The notes below the pieces were generated by a model that did not search any database, was not told the origin of the DNA, and saw nothing but the letters and a program-made list of their open reading frames with translations. 64,000 bases of DNA from Sipunculus nudus (Eukaryota > Annelida > Sipuncula > Golfingiida > Sipunculidae): contig CM049307.1 of the NCBI GenBank assembly GCA_026874595.1, forward strand, positions 4,175,579 through 4,239,578. The letters are read 5' to 3'. This document shows positions 8,583 through 17,379 of the stretch, piece by piece. Each line of letters begins with the position of its first letter. Positions within the stretch are counted from its first letter, which is position 1. The position numbers and the translations under genes are program-made.

Positions 8583-9176
8583 ATGCGAGCAAAAGGAGCT
8601 AACACCACCGGGTTTGGGATGCGCAGCAGTAAAGGCAAAGCGGGTTTGTTGTGGTCAGTGAGCATGGGCCGCGGACCAGAAATCGCCACCCCTGTTCAAA
8701 CTTTCACTTCACCGGAAGTTTTACCCACTGAAGGAAAAGCGGGCCCTGTGCCTCTTGTACCGGAAGATAAACTATTCTCCCCGGGGTATAGAGTGAAAAT
8801 GCCCCAAACAGATTTTATCCGGTCGGGTGTGGGTCCCCCGACAGAAAACCAAATCAAGGACGCTATGATATTTGAAGAATTTAAAAAAGCGGCTTTGGCC
8901 CCCCACGCTACCTATTTACCTTACGAGGAACGTTTCCAGTTGCCGTTCAAACAAGAGAAAGAAGAGTCCCCTTACGGGTCAGCAGCATACCCAGCTGAAA
9001 TGTTCGGGGCCGATTCCTTTTACATGGAGGACGGGGTTAGCGGGGTTAACGAAATACCGTATGAATACGTGGAAGAAACCGGGCCACCGGTGAAGAAAAA
9101 AAGCAGGAGCCATAGCGGGACACCCAGCAGTCAAGAGTTCCCTTTCAAACGCAAACGGGTGAAACTCTATTATTAA
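8583..9176 (+). CDS. Unknown 197-aa protein
   Basis: Not recognised. The N-terminal 45 residues are basic and Gly-rich (MRAKGANTTGFGMRSSKGKA). The middle is Pro/Glu-rich, and the C-terminus carries Lys/Arg clusters (VKKKSRS and FKRKRVKLYY) that look like nuclear-localisation signals. It lies among small basic genes and has its own TATA box, so a small virion-associated or processed precursor protein is plausible (inference). The leader before the ATG is A-rich, as in most genes of the element. Confidence 0.62.
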   Translation: MRAKGANTTGFGMRSSKGKAGLLWSVSMGRGPEIATPVQTFTSPEVLPTEGKAGPVPLVPEDKLFSPGYRVKMPQTDFIRSGVGPPTENQIKDAMIFEEFKKAALAPHATYLPYEERFQLPFKQEKEESPYGSAAYPAEMFGADSFYMEDGVSGVNEIPYEYVEETGPPVKKKSRSHSGTPSSQEFPFKRKRVKLYY

Positions 9177-9204
9177 CCTTGAGTGACATACACGGTCAAA
9201 AACA

Positions 9205-9213
9205 TATAAAAGG
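9205..9213 (+). promoter_or_regulatory. TATA box for the 9240/9283 ORFs
   Basis: TATAAAAGG lies 35 nt before the ATG at 9240 and 78 nt before the ATG at 9283. Confidence 0.6.
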
Positions 9214-9239
9214 AACCTGGGTAAAAGATAAGTGAACAA

Positions 9240-9356
9240 ATGACACCTTGGTGGTTGACACTCATATCACATTCGTTGGACGATGCCCGGTCGAAAAATG
9301 AGAAAGAGAAGGAGAGCGAGGAGAGCGGCGGCCAGGAGCAGAGGTGGCAGCTATAA
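9240..9356 (+). CDS. Possible 38-aa overlapping ORF
   Basis: It starts at the first ATG after the TATA box at 9205. It has two Trp, a Leu/Ile segment and then an acidic Lys/Glu/Ser stretch. Its TAA stop (9354-9356) lies inside the TATA box of the 9436 gene. It may be only an upstream ORF controlling the Arg-rich gene. No homology was recognised. Confidence 0.2.
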   Translation: MTPWWLTLISHSLDDARSKNEKEKESEESGGQEQRWQL

Positions 9357-9411
9357 AAACCGACAGTTCATACACTTAGGTGGAAACAGGTACCCTCGCT
9401 GGTTTGGTTAA
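9283..9411 (+). CDS. 42-residue Arg-rich protein (pX/mu-like candidate)
   Basis: The short frame begins MPGRKMRKRRRARRAAARSR and ends RYPRWFG before TAA at 9409-9411. Sixteen of 42 residues are Arg or Lys. Size and composition resemble the small core peptides that condense DNA in adenovirus and adintovirus virions (analogy by composition only). Its own TATA box is at 9205. A second ORF of 38 codons (9240-9356) overlaps in another frame and would be the first ATG after the TATA box, so leaky scanning is needed if both are used. The TATA box of the next gene lies inside this coding sequence. Confidence 0.6.
   Translation: MPGRKMRKRRRARRAAARSRGGSYKNRQFIHLGGNRYPRWFG
9352..9359 (+). promoter_or_regulatory. 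TATA box inside the 42-aa gene
   Basis: TATAAAAA lies 84 nt before the ATG at 9436. Confidence 0.5.
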
Positions 9412-9435
9412 TAAAAAGAAAAACCGAAAGCAAAA

Positions 9436-9975
9436 ATGATGGAGAAGAGTAAAAAGTGCAAGCAGAAATTAAAAACCATGGGGAGAAAAGCGCGAGAAGC
9501 GCTGGTAAAGGCACGTAAAAATATTAACCGTGAAGCTGTGGAATGTTTTGGACGTTCCAAGCCCAAACCACAATGGTTTTACGACATGATGCATCCTTTG
9601 GGAGCTATGGGAGGCGGCCGGATCAGAAAAGTAAGAAAACAGTACAACCCAGAACGTGAAATGTGGATGAGAAAATACGATACACGCAGCAGATCCATAC
9701 CATACATGGATCCGCGTTTTGCCCGGCGTGGTGCGGCTGGCATCAGGAGACGGCGAGACGATTTAACAGACCCATACTGGAACCCGGGAGACACATTGGT
9801 GGGTAGCGCTGATGAGAACGTAGGAGCTGCCGTGCCCACACCGTTGATAATGACTCCGCATATGGCATCTCCAGGTGTAACGACACGGAAAGTTAGCACC
9901 CCTAGCACTCCTGAAAGACCAATAGAGAGGACCGCGGAAGGTTATTACAGTGTTGGCCATCCAGATATGGTATAA
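9436..9975 (+). CDS. Basic unknown protein, 179 aa
   Basis: Two adjacent ATGs open the frame (9436 and 9439). The N-terminal half is Lys/Arg-rich (KKCKQKLKTMGRKAREALVK), with a further Arg cluster RRRR at about residue 110. The C-terminal third is rich in Thr, Pro and Ser. Composition suggests a nucleic-acid-binding or core virion protein, but no domain is recognised. The stop TAA (9973-9975) lies inside the next gene's TATA box. It is flanked by the other small basic genes, which supports a virion-core cluster. Confidence 0.6.
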   Translation: MMEKSKKCKQKLKTMGRKAREALVKARKNINREAVECFGRSKPKPQWFYDMMHPLGAMGGGRIRKVRKQYNPEREMWMRKYDTRSRSIPYMDPRFARRGAAGIRRRRDDLTDPYWNPGDTLVGSADENVGAAVPTPLIMTPHMASPGVTTRKVSTPSTPERPIERTAEGYYSVGHPDMV

Positions 9976-9979
9976 AAAG
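9971..9979 (+). promoter_or_regulatory. TATA box overlapping a stop codon
   Basis: TATAAAAAG contains the TAA stop of the 9436-9975 gene and lies 47 nt before the ATG at 10018. Confidence 0.65.
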
Positions 9980-10017
9980 CCCCTGCACACCCGAGATAAC
10001 CTGGAATAAAAAAAAAC

Positions 10018-11622
10018 ATGGCACCGAAAAAGAAAAAAGATGAAGGTGACGTTGAAAAGAAGAAAACTGGAAGAAAAAGGAAAGACGACGCCGATCTCAA
10101 AGAACCGCGGCGAAAACCCATAGCCTCTGAAGTAAAAAAAATAAAAGCAGAAATAAAAAATCCACCAGCCAAAAAAATGGTCAGCATTTTGAAAAAGAAC
10201 TTGGTCCCACCTAAAGCTCCACCGGGGAAAAAAATGGTAGAAAAAGATATGCGTACATTGGCCACTGTCGCGCATCCGTCCCCGCCTTTGGATACACCGT
10301 ATACGTTAGCAAATCCTACAGCGGTGTCACAACTGAAACCAGGTGCAGTGAAACACTCGGCAAACGTAATTAATACCACAGATCAAAGTGAAGTGACCGA
10401 TTTTCTGAACAGGATTACGACACCGGGAGAGAAAAGAAAAATCCTCAACCAGACTTTCGGCGACCCCTACAGATCGCGCCTCCGACACCCGGGAGCCTCA
10501 TTACAGTCGTCGCCTGTGACACCTAAATCCCAAGTTCCCATTTTGTTTGAAACGTTTTCACCAGGGAATAGAACACCCAAATCCACGCCTATGAAAGCAT
10601 CAGTACTGACGGCCAGTGTTTTAAGAGGCGACAGGCCCCCTTACTCACCTTCGCCCACAGCGGATGAGGTACCTAAAAGGGGTGTCAGGATGAAACTGCC
10701 CTCGGAAACACCTAAAAGAGTTGAGCAAGTGAGACGGCGTTTGAAACTGGACAAATCAAAAAGGGATTCTCCCACCGGAAGCCAACCTCCGGCTACGCCA
10801 GGGCCTTCCGGAACCACGGAGAAAAAGCAGAAAGGAGGACCTTACAAAAATACTAACCAGCCAGGGGTGCAAGTACAACAGCAGTCAATTGAGAATACGG
10901 GGGTCAGAGATATCCAAATGCAGACAGACGAACCAGTCATGGGTACCATGGGGACACAAACTTTAGTACCGCAAAAAAGTGATTTCGGAATGCAAACCGC
11001 ATCAGCGGTACAGCCCCCCGCGACAGAAACCGGAAATGTAGGCGTGCAAATCGGCGACGGATTAGGTGTCCCCCCTGCCTCAGCCTATGTCATGTCACGC
11101 GAAATCAAAGAGGCATACAGGAAGCACGGTGACGTTCTACGGCACATGGCAACGCGAACGGATATGTTAGATAACGACAGTTTCCGGCAGGAAATGTTTA
11201 AACAGAGCCCTGACGAAGTCATTACTTTGGTCTGTTTAGCACTAGCCATCGTGATTGAAACTTTCCACTGCATGCAGCAAGAAGCCACAAAAGATGCGAT
11301 GGGTTTTTGGGCATATGTTTCTGAAAAGGCGAAAACCCCACCGTACTTCATGTTGAACAGGGGGCTGGTACACAAAGTAAGGGCTCACACCATATTTACC
11401 GGAAGGGAACACATGCAACCCCTGGCGCAGTTCATGGTGAGGATGTTACAGTGGGAGGAACGGGACCAAACGATTAACGTTACACGGGAATGTTTGGAAA
11501 ACCCGGCAGGGAAAATATGGTACATGCGGTTGCTGTTGCAAACGGGTGAACAGTCACTAAAGAATTTGTTAGAAGTGGCAATACCATATTTCACAGGCAT
11601 CATGCGGGAACTGAACCTATAA
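10018..11622 (+). CDS. Unknown 534-aa protein with Lys-rich N-terminus
   Basis: The first 80 residues are strongly Lys-rich. A long disordered Pro/Thr/Ser region follows. At about 299-345 there is a series of related short motifs (QMQTD, GTQT, GMQT, GVQI). The C-terminal 160 residues look helical and ordered. The function is not recognised. Position directly upstream of the capsid genes suggests a virion role (inference). A poly(A) signal AATAAA is at 11917-11922, 295 nt after the stop. A TATA-like sequence (11618-11626) contains the stop codon, but no plus-strand ORF follows it at the usual distance. Confidence 0.68.
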   Translation: MAPKKKKDEGDVEKKKTGRKRKDDADLKEPRRKPIASEVKKIKAEIKNPPAKKMVSILKKNLVPPKAPPGKKMVEKDMRTLATVAHPSPPLDTPYTLANPTAVSQLKPGAVKHSANVINTTDQSEVTDFLNRITTPGEKRKILNQTFGDPYRSRLRHPGASLQSSPVTPKSQVPILFETFSPGNRTPKSTPMKASVLTASVLRGDRPPYSPSPTADEVPKRGVRMKLPSETPKRVEQVRRRLKLDKSKRDSPTGSQPPATPGPSGTTEKKQKGGPYKNTNQPGVQVQQQSIENTGVRDIQMQTDEPVMGTMGTQTLVPQKSDFGMQTASAVQPPATETGNVGVQIGDGLGVPPASAYVMSREIKEAYRKHGDVLRHMATRTDMLDNDSFRQEMFKQSPDEVITLVCLALAIVIETFHCMQQEATKDAMGFWAYVSEKAKTPPYFMLNRGLVHKVRAHTIFTGREHMQPLAQFMVRMLQWEERDQTINVTRECLENPAGKIWYMRLLLQTGEQSLKNLLEVAIPYFTGIMRELNL

Positions 11623-11626
11623 AAGG
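11618..11626 (+). promoter_or_regulatory. TATA-like sequence overlapping a stop codon, target unclear
   Basis: TATAAAAGG contains the TAA at 11620-11622. The next plus-strand gene starts 580 nt away and has its own TATA box, so this one may be vestigial. Confidence 0.35.
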
Positions 11627-11630
11627 CGAC

Positions 11631-11813
11631 GTACCAGATAGAGAGACTTTCATTTTTACACAGGAGGTTGGGGTTAACGGGTGTAATAGTGACGAGGTCT
11701 TTTTCAGCCCATTCAATTTGAAAGTAGCCCCTGGTCAGACATAGTTTTTCTGTTTTAGTATCTCGTAGTTTAGATTTTTTTTTCATGACCGGGGCGTTCA
11801 TTTCCATTATCAT
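11631..11813 (-). CDS. Possible small minus-strand ORF
   Basis: An open frame begins at 11813 on the minus strand and reads about 61 residues, including GYFQIEWAEKDLVTITPVNP, before running on antisense into the 10018 gene (stop at 11385). The part outside the plus-strand gene looks protein-like, but no promoter or homology was recognised. It could be a remnant. Confidence 0.2.
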
Positions 11814-11903
11814 TTGCTTAGGCCCTTTTTTTCAATTTGTGAGATGGATCGGGGAGGGGGGGGGGGGGTTCGGTTTCGTCCCTTGTTTCTGTTTCTTGGT
11901 TTG

Positions 11904-12125
11904 TTAAAGTGGATTGAATAAAGGTTTGTTCTGTTCAACTTGTTCTTTGAATTCATCATCGTAATATACAAGTATTTTGTGAATATTTTCAAGTGTGTCT
12001 GCAAAACGTGTGTCTGCTATAGTAGCTGTTGAGCCATCTGGGCGTGTTAGTCTGTTCCCCCCCCCAAAAAAAAAAAATCCCCAAGGTTTTATTGTGTGGT
12101 CGAGACATGTTATGTATTCATTCAT
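11904..12125 (-). CDS. Possible 73-aa minus-strand ORF
   Basis: It begins with ATG at 12125 and ends with TAA at 11904-11906. After a homopolymer-encoded stretch (12059-12077, C run then A run) it reads a protein-like segment including LTRPDGSTATIADTRFADTL. The homopolymers make frame errors likely. It fills most of the gap before the first capsid gene. No function is recognised. Confidence 0.25.
   Translation of the reverse strand: MNEYITCLDHTIKPWGFFFFGGGNRLTRPDGSTATIADTRFADTLENIHKILVYYDDEFKEQVEQNKPLFNPL
11917..11922 (+). terminator. Poly(A) signal AATAAA
   Basis: AATAAA followed by a T/GT-rich stretch; the likely 3' end signal for the 10018-11622 gene. Confidence 0.5.
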
Positions 12126-12152
12126 TTTTCTTAGAGTTAACCTCCAGAAGAG

Positions 12153-12160
12153 TATAAAAG
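12153..12160 (+). promoter_or_regulatory. TATA box for capsid gene 1
   Basis: TATAAAAG lies 46 nt before the ATG at 12199. A 5-codon ORF at 12169 would fall before or at the expected transcription start. Confidence 0.65.
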
Positions 12161-12198
12161 TAAACTGCATGGCTATACTCAAATGAGAAGTAAGAAAC

Positions 12199-13770
12199 AT
12201 GGTGGACGCCGCAACAGACATCGTGCAGCAGACGGCCCTCTTTGCCGGGGGCACAAAGCAAGATTCGGTGACACAGGGACGGTGGGTGAAAGTTGACCCA
12301 CTGACGCCTTCGTACAAGACCGGGGGGCCTATAGAATTTTTCATCAGCGGGAAATCATCAGAGTATATCGACCTGGCCAATTCTATGCTGGTGGTGAAAA
12401 TGGGGATTTTTAAATCAGACGGGGTCACCCCCTGCCAGAAAATCACGGCGGAATACATTTCTCCCGTCAACAACATTATCCATAGCATCTGGCGTCAAAT
12501 CAACCTTAAACTGAACGGGACCGAACTGAACACTCAGGATAACATGTATCCCTACAGGGCTTACTTGGAAAACCTGCTCGCCTACAACCAGGAATACAAA
12601 GAAACCTGCCTGTCAGCCATGACTGGGTGGTTCAAAGATACACCCGGTCATTTCAATGACCTACCTGCTTCACTCACTAGTAACAGTGATTATACCGCAA
12701 CAACTGCCGATCAAAACAGCAAGCACGACTGGGGTACTGATGACGATGGAGGTAAAAGAAGTTACGCGAAAATCTCATTTGATAAAGAATCTGATTTCTA
12801 CTTTACACACGTCATCCCTTCAGCGATTGGGGAAGTAGGGCTTACAGAGAAAGACAAATTAAAAAAATCTATACTGACGGCCTCACTGGGTAAAAATTAT
12901 GGGGCTATGAACCGGTTCTTGCAATTTTTCCCAATGAACAATGCGACCTGCACTAACTCAGAAACGTCAAAAATCATTACTTTCAAGGCACCCTTCCACA
13001 CCGATTTCACCGGTCAGCAAAAACTGCTACCAAACGGAGTAGATATTCAACTGCAGTTGGATTTTACGGGTTCCAAAGAATTTCCCATCATGCAGAAAGG
13101 AGGGGACAATAACCAGTTGAAAGTCATGGGCATGTACATTGACTTGCGTAAAGTCACACCGTCTGACAGATTCCAACATGCGGTGGAAGCTAATCTGGCC
13201 CGCAACATACCCATACGTTACCCTCTGAAACACGCTTTCTTACGCACGTACGACCTACCGGTAAACGGCACCCAGGCCTCCCTGACCAACATGTTGCAGG
13301 GCCAGATGCCCAGGCGCATGGTGTTCGGCTTCGTGGAAAGCAAGGCTTACGCTGGAGACGAAACGAAAAACCCATACGAGTTTAAAAACCTTGGCGTTAA
13401 CCACGTTCACGTGTACATGAACGGTTACCCCGTTCCGACCTACGCTTATGCACCGAAATGGACACAAGACTGGAAACGCGAATACATCGATACCCTAAAC
13501 GGGATCGGCGTCGTGCGAGGGGGCTTGGGCGTAGATATCTCTTACCAAGATTACCGCAATGGGTTTACGCTTTTTGCGGTAGATTTTTCACCCACACTGG
13601 CCAGTGACGAAAAGTACACCCAAGACCCTACGGTGGGTGTTTTAAGGATGGAACTGGGTTTTAAAGACGAATCAAGACTAAACAAGCAACACATCGTCGT
13701 CGTTTATTACGAAATGGACGGTGAAGTGACCGTTGGGCAAACGCGAGAGGTGCTCAAATCCTACACTTGA
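12199..13770 (+). CDS. mcp: Major capsid protein 1 (double jelly-roll type)
   Basis: 523 aa. The N-terminal region beginning MVDAATDIVQQTALFAGGTK, the GGPIEFFISG strand, the VNNIIHSIWRQINLKLNGTE segment and the C-terminal VVYYEMDGEVTVGQ are the kind of features seen in Polinton and adintovirus major capsid proteins, which have the hexon-like double jelly-roll fold. The length fits. The protein is paralogous to the next gene along its full length, with a clearly different segment at about residues 150-215. The capsid gene shows the insertion belongs to a virus-like element rather than a capsid-less transposon. The fold is inferred from family resemblance. Confidence 0.85.
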   Translation: MVDAATDIVQQTALFAGGTKQDSVTQGRWVKVDPLTPSYKTGGPIEFFISGKSSEYIDLANSMLVVKMGIFKSDGVTPCQKITAEYISPVNNIIHSIWRQINLKLNGTELNTQDNMYPYRAYLENLLAYNQEYKETCLSAMTGWFKDTPGHFNDLPASLTSNSDYTATTADQNSKHDWGTDDDGGKRSYAKISFDKESDFYFTHVIPSAIGEVGLTEKDKLKKSILTASLGKNYGAMNRFLQFFPMNNATCTNSETSKIITFKAPFHTDFTGQQKLLPNGVDIQLQLDFTGSKEFPIMQKGGDNNQLKVMGMYIDLRKVTPSDRFQHAVEANLARNIPIRYPLKHAFLRTYDLPVNGTQASLTNMLQGQMPRRMVFGFVESKAYAGDETKNPYEFKNLGVNHVHVYMNGYPVPTYAYAPKWTQDWKREYIDTLNGIGVVRGGLGVDISYQDYRNGFTLFAVDFSPTLASDEKYTQDPTVGVLRMELGFKDESRLNKQHIVVVYYEMDGEVTVGQTREVLKSYT

Positions 13771-13834
13771 AAAAGTTCTCCACGGGTAAATGAACACATA
13801 ATGTATGTATATGTAGCTTGCGCCATGGCTAACA

Positions 13835-13843
13835 TATATAAAT
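13835..13843 (+). promoter_or_regulatory. TATA box for capsid gene 2
   Basis: TATATAAAT lies 42-44 nt before the ATG at 13879, in a 108-nt gap after capsid gene 1. Confidence 0.6.
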
Positions 13844-13878
13844 GTATGAAATCACTGTTAAAGTGATCAGAAAGAAAC

Positions 13879-15519
13879 ATGGTCGACGCAGCGACGGATA
13901 TCGTACAGCAGACGGCCCTCTTTGCGGGGGGCACGAAGCAAGATTCGGTGACACAAGGACGGTGGGTGAAAGTAGACCCGCTGACGCCTTCGTACAAAAC
14001 CGGGGGTCCTGTGGAATTTTTTATCAGTGGGAAATCAACTGAGTACGTCGATTTGGCCAACACGATGCTGGTGGTGAAATTGGGGATTTTTACAGCAGCA
14101 GGTGACCCATGTCAAAAGATAACTGAGGAATACATTTCACCTGTCAACAATATCATCCACAGCATCTGGCGTCAGATAAACATAGAGTTCAACGGGACGG
14201 AAATCAACACCCAGGACAACATGTATTCATACAGGGCGTACCTGGAAAACCTTTTGTCTTACAACAAGGAATTTAAAAAGACCGGGCTGTCAGGGATGAC
14301 TGGGTGGTTCAAAGACACCCCTGGCCATTTCAATGACATTCCTGCAGAGATGAAGAAAGACACAGCGTACGAAGAAACGATTAAAGGTGTCAAATCAAGC
14401 GACTCTGGAGCAAACAAAAGCATGTACGCTTGGAGGAGAACACCTGAACAAAAAGATACAGATCTATCATCTAACTCTGCAAGTGCGGATGTGAAAGCGA
14501 TGTCTGGGGATTGGCGTTCGTACCCAAAAAGGTTTTTCAGCAAAGATTCTGATTTAAAAATAGCATACTTCATCCCGAGCGCTTTGGGAAAATTGGGGAT
14601 AACGGGGGGGAAAACTAAACAATCAATCTTGACGGCTGCCCTGGGAAAAAACTACGGGGCGCTGAACAGGTTTTTGCAATTTTTTCCCAATAACAATCTT
14701 ATGTGTGACAACACGGAAACTTCACAGGAGATTACTTTCAAAGCCCCTCTACACAGCGATATCACGGGACAGAAAAAGTTTTTGATAAACGGGGTAGACA
14801 TTAAAATACTGATGGATTTTCATGACATGTCTGAATTTGCAATTATTCAAAAAAAGGAAGCCCAAAACGTGCTGAAAGTCACGCAGATGTATTTGGATGT
14901 ACGGAAAGTCACACCCTCCGATGTGTTTCGGCGCTCGGTGGAAGCCAACCTGGCCCGACACATGCCGATACGTTATCCACTGAAACACGCTTTCTTGCGC
15001 ACTTACGACTTGCCAGTCAGTGGTACCCAGGCCTCATTGACCAACATGTTGCAAGGGCAGATGCCCAGGCGTATGGTGTTCGGGTTCGTGGAAAGTAAAG
15101 CCTTGAGTGGAGACAAAGAAAAAAACCCGTACGAGTTCAAACACCTGGGCGTCAATTATGTACAGGTGTATATGAACGGGTATCCGGTGCCGGCCTTCCC
15201 TTACGAAATGAAATGGGACAGGGATTGGAAACGGGAATACATTGACGGGCTGAACGGGATCGGTACAGTGCGAGGTGCCACCGGGGTGAACTTGTCTTAC
15301 CAAGATTACAGGAGAGGATACTCTTTTTTCGCTGTTGATTTCTCGCCCACCCTGGCCAGTGACGAAAAGTATATCCAAGACCCTACCGTGGGAGTTTTAA
15401 GGTTGGAACTTGCGTTCGACAATGAAATAACCGAACAACACACCATTGTTGTGTATTATGAAATGGACGGGGAAATTACTATAGGCCAATCACGCCAAGT
15501 TCTGAAATCATTCACATAA
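13879..15519 (+). CDS. mcp: Major capsid protein 2 (tandem paralogue)
   Basis: 546 aa. It is nearly identical in its first 45 residues to capsid protein 1 and highly similar again over the C-terminal half, including RYPLKHAFLRTYDLPV and the following SLTNMLQGQMPRRMVFGFVE. The middle (about 155-225) is longer and diverged, as expected for a surface loop. Both copies are intact and have separate TATA boxes. Two capsid subunits may form mixed or alternative hexon-like capsomers (inference). Two intact tandem capsid genes are unusual for a Polinton. Confidence 0.85.
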   Translation: MVDAATDIVQQTALFAGGTKQDSVTQGRWVKVDPLTPSYKTGGPVEFFISGKSTEYVDLANTMLVVKLGIFTAAGDPCQKITEEYISPVNNIIHSIWRQINIEFNGTEINTQDNMYSYRAYLENLLSYNKEFKKTGLSGMTGWFKDTPGHFNDIPAEMKKDTAYEETIKGVKSSDSGANKSMYAWRRTPEQKDTDLSSNSASADVKAMSGDWRSYPKRFFSKDSDLKIAYFIPSALGKLGITGGKTKQSILTAALGKNYGALNRFLQFFPNNNLMCDNTETSQEITFKAPLHSDITGQKKFLINGVDIKILMDFHDMSEFAIIQKKEAQNVLKVTQMYLDVRKVTPSDVFRRSVEANLARHMPIRYPLKHAFLRTYDLPVSGTQASLTNMLQGQMPRRMVFGFVESKALSGDKEKNPYEFKHLGVNYVQVYMNGYPVPAFPYEMKWDRDWKREYIDGLNGIGTVRGATGVNLSYQDYRRGYSFFAVDFSPTLASDEKYIQDPTVGVLRLELAFDNEITEQHTIVVYYEMDGEITIGQSRQVLKSFT

Positions 15520-15594
15520 AATAACAACACACCATATACAAATGACACACTTTAATAATTACAAACAGCATCAAAAATACATTGGGGGATCCTG

Positions 15595-17364
15595 TCAGAG
15601 GGGGTTTCCACCCTCCGCTTCCATAACAATGGCATAGTCGGACTCCGGTATCTCGAGCCAGTCCCTTGGGTACCTGCTTAAAATCACTTCGTCAGTATCA
15701 TAGCGTCTCAGCGACTTGTGTACAGGCACGGTTTCACCGCACCCCGTTTTCATTTTCCATGTGATGGCCCCGCAAGCGCTGACGACGTCGTTTTTGCTGT
15801 TGTTGTGTTTTTCAAACACGCCCAAAAGCGGCAAAGTGTTGTTATATTCACACTGCCTATCTTCATTTTCCAAAAGGCTTCCCCTCACCAGAGGGTACAC
15901 AACCGACATTGGAAAGTTACCCACATAACAAAACACACCTCGGTCCGTGCCTTCAATTTGACCCCACACCAAACTGAGCTCTCTTTGCAGTTGCATCTGT
16001 GCCATGAGCGGGAACGGCGCAGCAGAAAAATAACGTTGAAACGCACATTGCATTTGATTGAAATCCGGCAGAAAGCAGTCAGCTGCCAACTGTTGCAAAC
16101 AAGGCACCTCTCCCTTACTCATCAGCGGGTGGGCAAACGAACGGTCTTTATCGACGTTCCTCAGTAGCAGTTGGTGGAACGCGACGGTGTGTAGTTTTTG
16201 GGTTTTATCGTAATGCTCGTAAAGCAATTTCCACAGCTGGAACGTAGGGATATCCAGCGGTCTGACTTGTTCAGCGATACCAGTCACTTTGACTTTCTTG
16301 TGCAGATGTTTCACCGATAACCATCCGTAGGTGCACGGGGCGTACTTGCTTTCAACTGGCATCAGTTTCAGTGCTTCAGTGATGCTGTCGTCCAAGTGAC
16401 AAACTCTACTGTCCCAGTTGGCGTGACTGTATGTGGCCGTGGGCAAAACTGCAGGAGGGTTGGGGAAAACACCGGTGATAGGGAAATCTGCAGCTTCCAT
16501 TCTGTAAAAGACGCATTTGCTCTGCCCCATCACTGGGTAAATACGGGTCCTGTTCGCCCAGATGTACCAGGTGAAAGGCAGGGGATTGCTTCGGTGCAAA
16601 TAGTCTATGAAGTAAGGCCCTTCGAAATACTTTTGGATTTTGTTAGGCAAACTGTGGAAGGGTACGAATGGAGTGTTACTCTCCTCAATCTCAGGGACCT
16701 TCTTGGTCTTGTCTGAAAGGTTCATTTTTAAGCACTGCGTGGCTTCACACAAACTGAAAGGTGTAGCACGCATCATCGTTTGAAACTGCAACTGGGTCAC
16801 GTGACGGCTATGAGCCAACAGCATCGACACGAGGCAAGACCAAGCGTTGTAGCACGAGGTGCACATTTTCCAGGTCGTAGAACCATCTTTCAATTTTCTG
16901 TGTGACTTGTCGGCTGTTTTAAGGGGTACCACGTGACACAACACATCGAAACAGTCCTTGCAGTACTTGTTCTGTTCGGTAAAATACTCCACCCAAGAAG
17001 CCGCCGGTGGAAAACCTCGCTTGGAAGAAAATAGATCATCCTGATGCGGCGTATCACTGCTTCTTTTCAAGTCTTCATAAAAACCGTCCACAACCACCTG
17101 TCTTTTTTCCAACATCTCTTCTGTCATATCTGCCGGATCCAGCAGATTGACTACCCAATCTTTTAATTTAGGTAGATTGCAGGTCCGTCTCAAAACCATC
17201 AGCACAGGTAACACACCCAGAATGACCGTGTTTTTTCCACAGTCTGGGCATAACGTGGATAACATAATATCGTTTATCTGGTTGGATCCATCAACTCTGG
17301 ACAGCTTGTTCATCACGCACTGTTGGCAAAGAGCTGTGTGGCAACTGGTCACAACACAAGCCAT
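15595..17364 (-). CDS. Zinc-finger/RING-like early protein, main part after an in-frame amber codon
   Basis: 589 aa from the ATG at 17364, on the minus strand and convergent with capsid gene 2. Its N-terminus holds most of a RING-like motif (SCHTALCQQC, then LCPDCG). More Cys pairs follow at about 125-155 (CKDC and CTSC). The reading frame upstream is open back to an ATG at 17661, except for one TAG at 17380-17382 that falls inside the first Cys-x2-Cys pair. Either the gene is inactivated, the stop is read through, or a shorter protein is made from 17364. It shares the divergent promoter region with the PC4-like gene. The rest of the protein is not recognised. Confidence 0.68.
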   Translation of the reverse strand: MACVVTSCHTALCQQCVMNKLSRVDGSNQINDIMLSTLCPDCGKNTVILGVLPVLMVLRRTCNLPKLKDWVVNLLDPADMTEEMLEKRQVVVDGFYEDLKRSSDTPHQDDLFSSKRGFPPAASWVEYFTEQNKYCKDCFDVLCHVVPLKTADKSHRKLKDGSTTWKMCTSCYNAWSCLVSMLLAHSRHVTQLQFQTMMRATPFSLCEATQCLKMNLSDKTKKVPEIEESNTPFVPFHSLPNKIQKYFEGPYFIDYLHRSNPLPFTWYIWANRTRIYPVMGQSKCVFYRMEAADFPITGVFPNPPAVLPTATYSHANWDSRVCHLDDSITEALKLMPVESKYAPCTYGWLSVKHLHKKVKVTGIAEQVRPLDIPTFQLWKLLYEHYDKTQKLHTVAFHQLLLRNVDKDRSFAHPLMSKGEVPCLQQLAADCFLPDFNQMQCAFQRYFSAAPFPLMAQMQLQRELSLVWGQIEGTDRGVFCYVGNFPMSVVYPLVRGSLLENEDRQCEYNNTLPLLGVFEKHNNSKNDVVSACGAITWKMKTGCGETVPVHKSLRRYDTDEVILSRYPRDWLEIPESDYAIVMEAEGGNPL

Positions 17365-17379
17365 ATTCTTACGGCAAAC

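Noticed and set aside
13842-14042. 66-codon ORF overlapping the start of capsid gene 2 (a similar frame overlaps capsid gene 1)
   Set aside because: It is a shadow of the conserved capsid N-terminus. Its start lies upstream of the expected transcription start.
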